From NCBI GenBank assembly GCA_903896925.1, contig CAITZM010000057.1, forward strand, positions 57,497 to 121,496: DNA of 64,000 nucleotides, given 5' to 3'. Shown in pieces: positions 15,728-24,767 of the stretch (position 1 is the stretch's first letter; every line of letters starts with the position of its first letter). The notes beneath the pieces are model-generated. The model saw only the letters and a list, made by a program, of their open reading frames with translations. It was not told the DNA's origin and did no database searches. The stretch comes from an uncultured Lentisphaerota bacterium. GTDB taxonomy: Bacteria > Verrucomicrobiota > Kiritimatiellia > CAIQIC01. A program made the translations under genes and the position numbers.

Positions 15728-18700
15728 ATGACCACCGTCCTTCCCTTGCCCCGCTGGCAGCGTTTCGCCCTGCTGCTGATTTTCGTGCTGGCCTTCGTCC
15801 TGCGCTTTGGCGGGCTGAACCACGATCTGCACGAGGGCCTGATCTACCACCCCGATACGCCCAAGCAGATCCGCGCCGTGGAGCGGTTTCTCGACGGGCA
15901 CTACTACACCCATATGGGCGAGCTCGACTACGACGCCTATCCCTACTTCAACTCGCATCTGGTCGAATATCTGGTCCGCGCCGCCGTGGTCGGACACGAT
16001 GCGCTGCAAACATTGGTCGGCCTGCCGGACAAGGAGTGGCGGCCCGATTTCTACGACATCTTCTGGCTCACCCGGGTCTGGAACGCGCTGCTGGCGACGC
16101 TGCTGGTACTGGTCGTGTTCCAGCTCGGCCGCGAGAACTGGGACGCGCGCGCCGGCCTCGCGGCGGCGCTGTTGCTCGCGCTCTCGCCCACGGATGTCAC
16201 CTGCGCGCACTTCGCCGGCGCCGATTCGACCGCCGGCTTTTTCGCCACGCTGGCGGTTTTCTTCGCGTTCCGCATCTACCGGCTAGGCCGCTGGCGCGAC
16301 TATGCGCTGGCGGCGCTCTGTGTCGCGTTCGGCTTCTCCACCAAATATCACGCCGGCATGGCCCTGCTGCCGGTGCTACTCGCGCACGGCCTGCGCACCG
16401 GTTCGTGGCGCGCGCTCGTCCAGCGCCCGGCCCTGCTGCGGCTGGGCTGGCTCGCGCTGATCGGCATCCCCGCCACGTTCCTCAGCACGCCGACGCTGTT
16501 CACGCACTTCACCGAAACCGTGGCCAACATCTGGCACTTCTTCACCCAGATCTCCAGCTACCGCGGGGTGGATGCCAGCGTCCGCTTTGGCGGGCTGGGC
16601 ACCAAGCTGGCCTTCGCCATGCACCGCAACCTGCCGATCCTCGCGTGGATCCTCAGCCCGCTCGTCTGCCTGGGCGCGCTGTTCGGTCTCAAGGCTCTGC
16701 TGCGCCGTCACCCCGAGCCGCGCACCGCGATCCTCTACGCGCTGCCGATCGTCTACTTCCTGGTCGGCGTCAGCCTGCGCCCGATGGCGCACCCGATCTA
16801 TCACACGCTGATGACGCCGCTCGTGTTCGTCAGCGCCGCGGTGGTCTTCACGCGCCCGTTCGGCCGGCCGGAGCGCGACCGGCGCTGGCACGCCGCGGTG
16901 CGCCTCGCCCTGCTCACCGGCGCCGTCGTGCTGCTGTTCCAGGCGGCGGCCAAGGAAGTCTTCTTTTTCCAGCAGCAGGATGTCAGCCGCGTCACGCGGG
17001 CGTGGACGGAAGAGAACGTGCCCAAGGCGTTTGGTGTGATCTGCGACGGCTACACCTTCGAGTCCCGGAAAATCAGCGCTCCGGACAGCAACTCGGCCGG
17101 GCTGGCCTGGGCCGTGACGCGGGCCGAGGAGCCGCCCGCCCACTTCAAGCGGGTGAAGACGTTCTCGCTGGAGGCGGACCGCATGGCGGTGTTCCGCAAT
17201 ATTCCCATCCGGTTCTACTTCAACAGCGGCGCCTGGCTGCGGCCGGATTTCCAGATGCCCGTTTTCCAGCGCACCCCCTCGCGCAACGGCAACGAGGTCA
17301 TCTGCGACAACGGCCCTGAATTTCTGCGCAGCGAAAAGCAGCTGGCGCTGGCGCCGGGCGCCCAGCCCCTCCGGCGCTGGCTGGTGCGCGCTGCGCCGCT
17401 GCCGCAGGCATGGCTCGCGGTGCGCAACGGCAGCGCGCCGAACTGGGTCGAGTGTGTCTTCGCCGGCGTCCGCCACACGCGGGCGCTGGCCCCCAACGAG
17501 GTCGTCTGGTGGCCGGTGACGGCGCCGCACGCGAGCTGGCCGCACGAGCCGGGGCACGCGTGGTACCGGTGGACCGCCCGCGCCGGCTATGGCCCCGCGA
17601 CGGCCCTGCTGGCCACGCGGCCGGAGGACATCGGCGCCTTCCTCTACAGCGCCGGCCGCCAGACCGAGGCGGCGCCCTTCCTCGCCGCCGCCGCGGCGGC
17701 GACGCACAACCCCGCCCTCGCACTGCTCGCGGCGCGCTGCACGGCCGCCGGTGACCTCACCGGCATCGCGCCGTCCGTCGAAGCGCACAGCAACGCGGAT
17801 TTCCTGCAGCTGTTCGGCATCACGCCCGACTATCTCGACGCGCTCGACTTCATCGCCTTCTCCGCCACCGAGTGCGGCCATGCGCCCGGCAGCGTGGTCG
17901 GCCAGGTGACCTCCGGCGGCCAGACCGTGATCGCCGTCACCAGCGTGCTTTCCGCGGCTCCGCAGGTGGCGCCGTATGTGCTTTCGCCCTTGGTCCAGCT
18001 CGATGCCGGCGCCTACACGGCGACGCTGCACATGCGCCACACCGGCCCGGGCACGCCGCCGCGCTGGCGGTTGACCGCGCTCGACAGCACAGGTCGGTCC
18101 TGGTTCGAGGTGGCGGGCGCGACAGGGGAGACGGGTAATCAGTCCTTCGGGCGGGTGGTCTTCGCGTTCCAGGTTCCGCCGGGCGCGCCGGAACTGCGGC
18201 TGTACTTGCACCCGGAGACACGCGCCGGTTTTATGTTCAGCCGGCTGGAGATCAAGCCCGATGTGCGTGCCACGTTGCAAGGGCTGCGGCAGCCTGCGCC
18301 GGCTGCCGCCCCGGCGGTGGCCGCGCCGGCCGGCGTCACGCACCCGGTGGATACGCTGTTCGACGGCGGTGTCCGTCTGGTCAACCTGAAGCTGAGCGCC
18401 ACGAGCGTCCGGCGCAGTGCGGAGCTCGGCGTGGATTTCGCCTTCCTGTTCGAGCAGCCGGGCCAGGACCTGAGCAATACCGCGGTGTTCATGCACGTCA
18501 TCAACGCCGCCGGCGAGATCGTGCTGCAGGGCGATTATGGCCTGGCGGATCTGCTGGAGATGGGGCCGCGCACGCCGCGGCTCAGCCCGCCCGCGCCGTG
18601 GCGGCGGACCATCGCCGTGCCCGCCGCGGTGCCGCCGGGCAGCTATCGCATCCGGCTCGGCCTCTGCCGGATCGCGACCGGCGACCGGTTGCCCGTCGCC

Positions 18701-18766
18701 ACCAGTCCGCATCCCTGTCACGTCAAGGCCGTCCTGTTGCCTGTGGATTTTAAAATTTCCGATTGA
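15728..18766 (+). CDS. GT39-type membrane glycosyltransferase with long soluble tail
   Basis: 1012 residues. The N-terminal half is polytopic with the GT39/ArnT-like first loop rich in acidic residues (NHDLHEGLIYHPDTPKQI) and about ten helices to residue 430. The rest is soluble and probably periplasmic. It comprises a mixed region (about 430-690), a jelly-roll-like part (VQLDAGAYTATLHMRHTGPG and following) and a last beta-sandwich ending in PPGSYRIRLGL. Such enzymes use polyprenyl-phosphate sugars. ATG 15728 lies 2 bases after the upstream stop, so it closes a five-gene plus-strand run. The acceptor is unknown; the beta-rich tail might bind the glycan being modified. Confidence 0.8.
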   Translation: MTTVLPLPRWQRFALLLIFVLAFVLRFGGLNHDLHEGLIYHPDTPKQIRAVERFLDGHYYTHMGELDYDAYPYFNSHLVEYLVRAAVVGHDALQTLVGLPDKEWRPDFYDIFWLTRVWNALLATLLVLVVFQLGRENWDARAGLAAALLLALSPTDVTCAHFAGADSTAGFFATLAVFFAFRIYRLGRWRDYALAALCVAFGFSTKYHAGMALLPVLLAHGLRTGSWRALVQRPALLRLGWLALIGIPATFLSTPTLFTHFTETVANIWHFFTQISSYRGVDASVRFGGLGTKLAFAMHRNLPILAWILSPLVCLGALFGLKALLRRHPEPRTAILYALPIVYFLVGVSLRPMAHPIYHTLMTPLVFVSAAVVFTRPFGRPERDRRWHAAVRLALLTGAVVLLFQAAAKEVFFFQQQDVSRVTRAWTEENVPKAFGVICDGYTFESRKISAPDSNSAGLAWAVTRAEEPPAHFKRVKTFSLEADRMAVFRNIPIRFYFNSGAWLRPDFQMPVFQRTPSRNGNEVICDNGPEFLRSEKQLALAPGAQPLRRWLVRAAPLPQAWLAVRNGSAPNWVECVFAGVRHTRALAPNEVVWWPVTAPHASWPHEPGHAWYRWTARAGYGPATALLATRPEDIGAFLYSAGRQTEAAPFLAAAAAATHNPALALLAARCTAAGDLTGIAPSVEAHSNADFLQLFGITPDYLDALDFIAFSATECGHAPGSVVGQVTSGGQTVIAVTSVLSAAPQVAPYVLSPLVQLDAGAYTATLHMRHTGPGTPPRWRLTALDSTGRSWFEVAGATGETGNQSFGRVVFAFQVPPGAPELRLYLHPETRAGFMFSRLEIKPDVRATLQGLRQPAPAAAPAVAAPAGVTHPVDTLFDGGVRLVNLKLSATSVRRSAELGVDFAFLFEQPGQDLSNTAVFMHVINAAGEIVLQGDYGLADLLEMGPRTPRLSPPAPWRRTIAVPAAVPPGSYRIRLGLCRIATGDRLPVATSPHPCHVKAVLLPVDFKISD

Positions 18767-18781
18767 CCCGGTGGCCCGCGC

Positions 18782-18809
18782 TTGACATGCAGCGGCGGAA
18801 CGCTAGTCT
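18782..18809 (+). promoter_or_regulatory. Promoter of the riboswitch/TonB receptor transcript
   Basis: TTGACA at 18782-18787 and TAGTCT at 18804-18809 are separated by 16 bases. A start near 18816 fits the 5' end of the riboswitch. Confidence 0.7.
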
Positions 18810-18810
18810 C

Positions 18811-18992
18811 GCGCCGGTTCTTTGCTGGGACATATTTTTTTGAGGATTGGGCTAACGGAAGTCCGTGAAATTCGGACGCGGTCGCGCCGCTGTAACCAGC
18901 TGCGAAACCCGAAGTGCCACTGTTCTTCTGCGGAAGGATGGGAAGGCCGGGGAGTAGGACAAAGCTGGAAGCCAGAAGACGAGCCCGGTTGG
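18811..18992 (+). promoter_or_regulatory. Cobalamin riboswitch
   Basis: Conserved blocks are recognisable: the CGCCGCTGTAACC segment, GTGCCACTG, GGAAGGATGGGAAGGC and the B12-box-like AAGCCAGAAGACGAGCC at 18969-18985. It sits in the leader of a TonB-dependent receptor gene. An intrinsic terminator 66 bases downstream (19058-19099) suggests control of transcription elongation: bound cobalamin would favour termination and lower receptor synthesis. The edges are approximate. Confidence 0.92.
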
Positions 18993-19057
18993 TACTCAAC
19001 GGCTGCGCCGTATGGCGCGGTTGTCTCTTCCGCGGATGGAGAGAACGACGAAGGAAT

Positions 19058-19099
19058 ACGCCTTCGGTTGCACATGCAACCGGAGGCGTTTTCGTTTTT
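19058..19099 (+). terminator. Intrinsic terminator in the riboswitch leader
   Basis: ACGCCTTCGGTTGCA and TGCAACCGGAGGCGT form a long hairpin around a 2-base loop, followed by TTTTCGTTTTT. It lies between the riboswitch aptamer and the receptor ATG at 19145. Confidence 0.85.
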
Positions 19100-19144
19100 C
19101 CCGACGACCCGCGGGGCAAAGGCCGGTAGAACAGGAGCCAGACC

Positions 19145-21127
19145 ATGCAAAAGCTCATCCTGCTCGCGGGAGCCATGGCAGTGACGGTGGTAGCCGGCGC
19201 GGCGCCGGCGACGAATGCAGCCGACGAACTCGTCGTCACCGCCAGCCGCGCGGGGCGCGCGGCCGCGGAGATGCCGCAGAACGTCTCGATCATCACGGCG
19301 CGGGACATCGCCGCGTCCGGCGCGGCAAACGTGGTGGAGGTGATGAAGAACGCCGGCGGCGTCGAGTTCCGCTCGACCTCCGGCAACTCGGCGCAGGCGG
19401 AGATCGCGCTGCGCGGCTTCGGCGAGAACAGCTTTGGGCGCGTGCTCGTCCTGCTCGACGGCCAGCGGCTGAACCGCCCTGACATGGCGGGCATCAACTG
19501 GCTCCAGATTCCGCTCGCGAACGTCGAGCGCATCGAGATCCTGCGCGGCGGCCAGAGCGCGCTCTACGGCGACAATGCGAGCGCCGGCGTCGTCAACATC
19601 GTCACCCACAAGGGCACGGCGGCGCCGGTGACGGCGGCGGGGGTGGACGTGGGCAGCTATGGCACGCTGAACCTGCGCGCCGGCACGCAGGGCAGCGCCG
19701 GCCCGGCGACGTACGCCGCCAACCTGGAGCGCGACGAGACGGCTGGCTATCGCGACCGCAGCGCCTATCACGCCTGGGGCGCGGGGGGCAGCTTGGGCTG
19801 GGACAAGAAGGAGGTGGCCGGCGTCACGCTCGGCGCCGCTTACAACGTCATCGATTTCCAGCTGCCGGGCTATCTGACGAAAACCCAGATGGAGGCCGAT
19901 GCGCGGCAGAGCCTGTTCCCCAATGACGACGCGCATACCGCCACGCTCAACCTGAACCTGGGGCTCAAGGCGGAAAATGTGGCGGGCGGCCGCCTGGAAG
20001 TCAGCGGCGTCTATGGCCGGCAGGATCTGCGCAGCAACCTGGAAAGCTGGCAGAGCTGGTCCGACGTGACGATCAACAGCTTTGGCGTCATGCCCAAGTG
20101 GATCCTGGAAAACGAAATCGCCGGGCACCACAACCTGTTCCTCCTCGGCGTGGACGCGGATTTCGACCGGCTGAGCGTCAACCGCTTCAGCGACGGTGCG
20201 CGCACCACCCTGGCGCTCAACGGCGCCGTGGACAAGCAGGTCGTCGGCATCTACGGCCGCGACGAGTTCGAGCTGGTGGACAAGCTGACGCTCGGCGTCG
20301 GCGCGCGCGCCGAACAGGCCCGCGTCAGCGCCGCGATCTCGCCGGCGCTGGGCGGCGCGTTCGACGACGTCAAGACGCATCACGCCAACGTCGCCGAGGC
20401 CTCGCTGCTCTACCAGCTCGATCCGCGCTCGAAGCTGTTCGCCCGCGCCGGGATGGTCTACCGCTTCCCGTTTGTGGATGAGCAGGTCAGCTATGTCGGC
20501 TTCGGCACCGATGCGTTCAACGCCAACCTCGACCCCGAGCACGGCCTGAGCTACGAGGCCGGCGCCGAACTGGCGTGCGGCAGCAACGTCACGCTCTCCG
20601 CGACCGCCTTCCTGCTGGACATGCGCGACGAGATCGCCTTCAACGCCGTCACCCTGCAGAACGAAAACCTAGATGCCACCCGCCACGCCGGCCTCGAGAC
20701 CGCACTGGCCTGGGACCTGGCGCAGGTGCTGCGCCTCCACGCCAGCTACACCTTCACCAGCGCGCGTTTCACCGGCGGCGCCAACGACGGCAACGACGTG
20801 CCGCTCGTCCCGCGCCACCATGTCGCGGTCGGCGGCGACCTCCGCCTGCCGCTCGACCTCGCCGCAGGCGCGCAGGTCAACTGGGTCAACCGGCAGTACC
20901 TCGGCGGCGATTACACCAACGTCGGCCCGCAGCTCGACGCCTATGCGACGCTGGACCTGCTGCTGCGCTGGACGCCGGCCCGGTGGCCCGGCTTGCAGCT
21001 GTTTGGCGGCGTGGACAACGTCACCGACGAAAACTACGCGAGCGTGGCCTATCGCGGCATGCTGGCCGATGGCTACTATCCCTCGCCCGGCCGCACGTGG
21101 AAGGCCGGCGCGTCCTACAAGTTCTGA
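19145..21127 (+). CDS. btuB-like: TonB-dependent outer-membrane receptor, BtuB-like
   Basis: 660 residues. Sec signal MQKLILLAGAMAVTVVAGAAPATNAA, then a TonB-box-like DELVVTASR. The plug domain follows (IITARDIAASGAANVVEVMKNAGGV, LVLLDGQRLNR, VERIEILRGGQSALYGDNASAGVVNIVT). The beta-barrel runs to the C-terminal aromatic residue (ASYKF), typical of outer-membrane insertion. ATG 19145 has GGAG eight bases upstream. A cobalamin riboswitch precedes it, so corrinoid import is the best assignment. No BtuC/D/F transporter genes are in the window; an energy-transducing TonB is at 46190-47005. Confidence 0.92.
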   Translation: MQKLILLAGAMAVTVVAGAAPATNAADELVVTASRAGRAAAEMPQNVSIITARDIAASGAANVVEVMKNAGGVEFRSTSGNSAQAEIALRGFGENSFGRVLVLLDGQRLNRPDMAGINWLQIPLANVERIEILRGGQSALYGDNASAGVVNIVTHKGTAAPVTAAGVDVGSYGTLNLRAGTQGSAGPATYAANLERDETAGYRDRSAYHAWGAGGSLGWDKKEVAGVTLGAAYNVIDFQLPGYLTKTQMEADARQSLFPNDDAHTATLNLNLGLKAENVAGGRLEVSGVYGRQDLRSNLESWQSWSDVTINSFGVMPKWILENEIAGHHNLFLLGVDADFDRLSVNRFSDGARTTLALNGAVDKQVVGIYGRDEFELVDKLTLGVGARAEQARVSAAISPALGGAFDDVKTHHANVAEASLLYQLDPRSKLFARAGMVYRFPFVDEQVSYVGFGTDAFNANLDPEHGLSYEAGAELACGSNVTLSATAFLLDMRDEIAFNAVTLQNENLDATRHAGLETALAWDLAQVLRLHASYTFTSARFTGGANDGNDVPLVPRHHVAVGGDLRLPLDLAAGAQVNWVNRQYLGGDYTNVGPQLDAYATLDLLLRWTPARWPGLQLFGGVDNVTDENYASVAYRGMLADGYYPSPGRTWKAGASYKF

Positions 21128-21150
21128 TGTTCTCACGCTTGGCAGCCGGC

Positions 21151-21184
21151 GCGGGCGTTTTTCCAGACCCGGGAAAACGCCCGC
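21151..21184. terminator. Bidirectional terminator-like hairpin, family D repeat
   Basis: GCGGGCGTTTTTCC pairs with GGGAAAACGCCCGC around AGACCC. It sits between the convergent receptor and MFS genes, and the shape matches the CCAAACCTTGG repeat family. It may serve as terminator for the receptor transcript. The remainder of 21128-21398 shows no gene. Confidence 0.6.
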
Positions 21185-21309
21185 GCCCTTCTGGGGACGC
21201 ACTGAGGAGCTACGGGATAATCAGCACCTCTCTTTTCGGTTTGCTCTGGATATATGTCAATATGCACACATATGCATATGGAATTCATCCGGGCAAAAAC
21301 GGTGGGAGG

Positions 21310-21335
21310 CGATTTTTCAGGGCCTTGGGAAACAG
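21310..21335. repeat. Family D repeat copy (TTTTTCAGGGCCTTGGGAAA)
   Basis: A short imperfect palindrome of the same TTTTCC...GGAAA design lies just before the MFS stop codon region. Confidence 0.5.
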
Positions 21336-21398
21336 GGGCGCATCACGCTGCCGCCCGTCGCGAAACAAGGTCACACGGGAAACAGTCGCAAGCAAAGG

Positions 21399-22679
21399 TC
21401 AGGCAGCTGCCTTCGCCGCGCGGCGCCAGCGCGCCAGCATCTCCGGCACGGCGCGCGGGCGGGACCAGGTGACGAACACGCCGGCCAGGGCCGCCACCGC
21501 GCCGCAGACCCAGAAAATCTGTCCGTAGCCCAGGTGGGCCGTGCCGGAAAGAAATTCCTGCGTGATGGCCGCGGCGGCAATGCCGACCCAGGAGAGCCAG
21601 CTCGCCGCGCCCTGCACGGCGCCCTTGGTCTGCGGCGAGGGCCTGTGCTGGAGCACGGTGGAGATGGGGACGATGAAGCAGCCGCCGCCGAGTCCGAGCA
21701 GCACCAGCCCGGTGGTGAACACGCTTTTCGTCACACCTGGAAACCCGAGCAGGCCGCCCGCCAGCGCCATCAGCACGGCGCCCGGCGCGACCAGTCCGTA
21801 TTCGATGCGTCCGCGCGACAACCTGCCGGCGAGCATGCTGCCCGCGCCGATGCCGAGGCTCAGCGCCGCCTGGATGCCGGCCTGCTGGGTCGGCTCGAGG
21901 TGATAGGTGGCCTGGGCGAAGAGCGCCAGGTTGATCTGCACCAGCGTGGCCACGAAGAAGAAGGCGGTGTTGCCCCAGTTGGCGCGCCACAGGTCGCGGT
22001 CTTGCTTCATAACGCCCAGGCTGCTCCAGATTTCGCCGAGGATATTGAAGTTGGCTTTCTTCCCGGGATCGCCCGCCGGCACCCTGGCAATGCCTAGGCT
22101 GGCCATGAGCCCGACCGCGGCGAGCGCCGCCAGCAACAGACCGGACAGTTCGCGGTGCGGCAATTTTTCCGCCATCCAGCCGCCCGCGAAGGTGCCGAGG
22201 ACGATGCCGATGAAGGTGAGCAGTTCGAGGATGCCGTTGCCCTCCGAGAGCTTCGCGGCCGGCAGCACCTCGGGCATGATGCCGTATTTGGCCGGCGCGA
22301 AAAACGTGCTGTGGATGCCCATCAGGCAGATGGCCGCGAGTTGCAACGCCTGCGCGCCGTGCCAGAGCGCGAGGGTGGCAAAACCCATGATCGCGATTTC
22401 GCCCACCTTCACGCCGACCATCACCGTGCGCTTGCTGAAGCGGTCCGCCATCCAGCCGCCAAACGTGGAAAACAACAGGAAGGGCACGGCGAACAGCAGC
22501 GAGGCGTGCGAGGCGAAACTGTTCTTCCCGGCCTCGCTCAAGGCGGAGCCCAGCACGAGATAGATGACCAGCCAGCGCAGGGCGTTGTCGGAAAACGCGC
22601 CCTGGAACTGGGTGAACATCAGGCTCCAGAAGCCGCGCGGCCAGGCTGGTGCCGGTGCGGATGAAGCAGGGGTGGACAT
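21399..22679 (-). CDS. MFS transporter, LplT-like
   Basis: 426 residues with about twelve helices. The N-terminal part (FTQFQGAFSDNALRWLVIYL), DRFSKRTVMVGVKVGEI and FFAPAKYGIMPEVLPAAKLSEGNGI closely follow the pattern of lysophospholipid transporter LplT and its relatives. LplT flips lysophospholipid inward for re-acylation; here no acyltransferase (Aas) is fused or adjacent, so the cargo is uncertain. ATG 22679. The gene ends at 21399, convergent with the TonB receptor, and lies 27 bases downstream of the FAD oxidoreductase gene on the same strand, so they may share a transcript. Confidence 0.8.
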   Translation of the reverse strand: MSTPASSAPAPAWPRGFWSLMFTQFQGAFSDNALRWLVIYLVLGSALSEAGKNSFASHASLLFAVPFLLFSTFGGWMADRFSKRTVMVGVKVGEIAIMGFATLALWHGAQALQLAAICLMGIHSTFFAPAKYGIMPEVLPAAKLSEGNGILELLTFIGIVLGTFAGGWMAEKLPHRELSGLLLAALAAVGLMASLGIARVPAGDPGKKANFNILGEIWSSLGVMKQDRDLWRANWGNTAFFFVATLVQINLALFAQATYHLEPTQQAGIQAALSLGIGAGSMLAGRLSRGRIEYGLVAPGAVLMALAGGLLGFPGVTKSVFTTGLVLLGLGGGCFIVPISTVLQHRPSPQTKGAVQGAASWLSWVGIAAAAITQEFLSGTAHLGYGQIFWVCGAVAALAGVFVTWSRPRAVPEMLARWRRAAKAAA

Positions 22680-22706
22680 GTTGAATCCGTTCGCCCTAAC
22701 GCCGGC

Positions 22707-24203
22707 TTATGCTGTGGCTCGCGTCATCGTCTTGCTCAGGTCGGCCTGCGGCAGGTAGGCGCCGTTCTTGCGCAGGGTTTCGACGAGCTGCGCGGTGTCG
22801 AGGTCGCACGCGCGCTGGCCCAGGCGGAGCGCCTGGACGGCGGCGGTGCCTGCGGCCTGACCCATCATCGAGCAGGCGGGCTGGTCGCGGATCGCGCCAT
22901 TGACCTTCACGTCGCTGCTGTTGCAGCGGCCGGCGACCCACAGGTTGGCCCAGCCCTTGGGCACGAGGATGCCGTAGGGCAGGCCGTAGCTTTCGCCGCG
23001 CTTGGGTTTGTCCAGCTGGGTGTATTCCTCGTGGTAGCGCTTGTACTCCTCGGGGCTCAGGTCATAGACATGGATGTCGATGGCCTTGGCATAGACGGCG
23101 ATCTGGTCGGGGAAGTGGCGGCGCGCCTTGAAGTCGGCATGGTCCAGCTCGTATTCGCCGACGATGCGCCGCGACTCGCGGATGCCGAGCAGCGCGCCGG
23201 TGGCGGCGACCTGCATCTTTTCACAGCCGGGCATGTACTTGCGGTAGAAGGCGGCGTATTCCTGCACGAGGCGGCGGCCGCGCACCATGCCGTCGGACAG
23301 GCTGCGCGTTTTCAAGGCGTCGGTGTGGAAGAGGTGGCCGGCGTTCATCAGCGCGGTGTTGCCGGGGCCGTTGCGGATGACACCGGGCACGTGCCGGTCG
23401 GCTTGCGAGAAGAAGCCGTCGGCGATCGCCTGCTCCACCATGGCCTGCTGGTTCTTTTTGCCGAAGCGGTCGAAATCAATGTCGGTGAGCGCGGCGCAGA
23501 GCGTTGGCGGCATGATGTGGGGCGTATCGCGGCCGGCGGCGCGCGCAGGTGCGCCGCACAGGTCGGTAAGGACCGCATCGCCGGTTGCGTCGATAAAGGT
23601 CGCGGCGCGCAGGCAGCGCAGGCCCTCGACGCTGCTGGTGATGATGCCGCGGACGCGGCGCAGCTCGCGGTCGGCGTCGGTCTCGACGACACGCGTGAAG
23701 AAGCGCACCTCGACGCCCGCGTCCTGGCAGAGCTTGTCGAGCAGCAGCTTCATGGCTTCCGGCTGGAAACCGATCGAACCCACCGGGAGACCCTTCTTGA
23801 ATTTTTCGAGCGCATTGGGCGACGCCGCGTTTTCGCGGCAGAGCGCCTGGACCAGTTCGAGACACAGGCCGCCGGCCAGGCTGCGGCTGCCGTCGGTGAG
23901 GGTATACCAGTAGGAGACGAGTGCGCTGGTGCCGGTGCCGCCAAGGCTGCCTGTCGCCTCGAGCAGGACGACCTTGGCGCCGAGCCGCGCGGCGCAGATC
24001 GCCGCCGCCGCGCCCGCCGGTCCGCCGCCGGCGACGACGAGGTCGAAGCCGTCCTCGACCGGGATCTGCCGGGTGAGTTGGAACGTCTTCGCCGCCGGGT
24101 CGGTCGGTTCCGCCGCCGCTGTGGTCCGCGTCAGGGTGGCGGCGCCGGTCAGGCCGAGCGCCGAAGCTTTCAGGAACGACCGCCGTGTGGATGTTGGCAT
24201 CAT
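22707..24203 (-). CDS. Tat-exported FAD-dependent oxidoreductase
   Basis: 498 residues. STRRSFLKASALG is a twin-arginine signal. The FAD-binding Rossmann motif DLVVAGGGPAGAAAAICAARLGAKVVLLE follows (about 48-76) with GSLGGTGTSA, the pattern of the FAD-dependent oxidoreductase family (PF12831 type). FIDATGDAVLTDL and the C-terminal LWVAGRCNSSDVKV...SMMGQAAGTAA complete the FAD site. Related proteins are often found in sugar or sulfatase loci of PVC bacteria, but the substrate is unknown. ATG 24203 is preferred over a longer reading to 24614 that would run antisense through the lipoprotein gene. Confidence 0.85.
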   Translation of the reverse strand: MMPTSTRRSFLKASALGLTGAATLTRTTAAAEPTDPAAKTFQLTRQIPVEDGFDLVVAGGGPAGAAAAICAARLGAKVVLLEATGSLGGTGTSALVSYWYTLTDGSRSLAGGLCLELVQALCRENAASPNALEKFKKGLPVGSIGFQPEAMKLLLDKLCQDAGVEVRFFTRVVETDADRELRRVRGIITSSVEGLRCLRAATFIDATGDAVLTDLCGAPARAAGRDTPHIMPPTLCAALTDIDFDRFGKKNQQAMVEQAIADGFFSQADRHVPGVIRNGPGNTALMNAGHLFHTDALKTRSLSDGMVRGRRLVQEYAAFYRKYMPGCEKMQVAATGALLGIRESRRIVGEYELDHADFKARRHFPDQIAVYAKAIDIHVYDLSPEEYKRYHEEYTQLDKPKRGESYGLPYGILVPKGWANLWVAGRCNSSDVKVNGAIRDQPACSMMGQAAGTAAVQALRLGQRACDLDTAQLVETLRKNGAYLPQADLSKTMTRATA

Positions 24204-24246
24204 GTGGATTCCATCGCATATTCGCCGCCCGTCGCCGAGCGCAAAA

Positions 24247-24272
24247 TGCTTTTTCAAGGCCTGAAAAACCTG
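24247..24272. repeat. Family D repeat copy (CTTTTTCAAGGCCTGAAAAACC)
   Basis: A short palindrome between divergent genes, just upstream of the lipoprotein promoter. AGGCCT is at its centre. Confidence 0.5.
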
Positions 24273-24275
24273 CGC

Positions 24276-24304
24276 TTGTCGCGTCCGCCGGCGTGCGCTA
24301 GCCT
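24276..24304 (+). promoter_or_regulatory. Promoter of the small lipoprotein gene
   Basis: TTGTCG and TAGCCT are separated by 17 bases. A start near 24311 leaves a leader of about 19 bases with CGGAGA before ATG 24330. Confidence 0.5.
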
Positions 24305-24329
24305 GTCCCGTGAAATTCGGAGACACAGA

Positions 24330-24695
24330 ATGAAACAACTGAAGAGCCTGTTCGTGTTGGTTTTGCTGGCCGTGGTTGCGGCCGGCTGCTCGTGGAGCAG
24401 CGACAGCAAGCATGTGCCGCCCGACGGCATGGGCAGCATCATCCTGCGCAATAACACCGCCGGCAGTTTCAGCGTGACGATCAACGGCGTGGTCAACGCC
24501 GCCGGCACCGAGGCTTCCGCGACCATCCCCTACGATTTGAGGCCCGGCACCTATGTCGTCACGCTCCAGCAAAGCGGCGGCCCGCGCACGTGGACCGGCA
24601 GCGTCGCCGTCCAACTCGGCCGGCTGACCGACATGGATGTGACGACGGATCCGGCCAACCCGAATCTCTACGATGTGGTGACTCTGGTCGAGTGA
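24330..24695 (+). CDS. Small lipoprotein of unknown function
   Basis: 121 residues. Signal MKQLKSLFVLVLLAVVAAGC ends in a good lipobox (VAAGC, Cys20). The mature part is a single small beta-rich domain (SIILRNNTAGSFSVTING, PGTYVVTLQQSGGPRTWTGSVAVQLG), like an immunoglobulin-type or PEGA-type fold. CGGAGA precedes ATG 24330 and a promoter lies at 24276-24304, so it appears to be a monocistronic gene followed by tRNA-Asn. No function can be named. Confidence 0.8.
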   Translation: MKQLKSLFVLVLLAVVAAGCSWSSDSKHVPPDGMGSIILRNNTAGSFSVTINGVVNAAGTEASATIPYDLRPGTYVVTLQQSGGPRTWTGSVAVQLGRLTDMDVTTDPANPNLYDVVTLVE

Positions 24696-24722
24696 CTTTG
24701 TGGCGGCGGGCAGAAGAAGCGC

Positions 24723-24750
24723 TTGACTTGCTCGTTTTGCCCATTAAAGT
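24723..24750 (+). promoter_or_regulatory. Promoter of tRNA-Asn
   Basis: TTGACT (24723-24728), 16-base spacer, TAAAGT (24745-24750). The predicted start is about 11 bases before the tRNA. Confidence 0.7.
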
Positions 24751-24767
24751 CTCCGCCGCGCCGCGAT

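Noticed and set aside
16376..18721. 781-codon minus-strand open frame
   Set aside because: Antisense to the GT39-type gene; Arg/Gly/Ala/His-rich translation typical of GC-rich shadow frames.
18803..20542. 579-codon minus-strand open frame
   Set aside because: Antisense to the TonB receptor and the riboswitch; no domain pattern.
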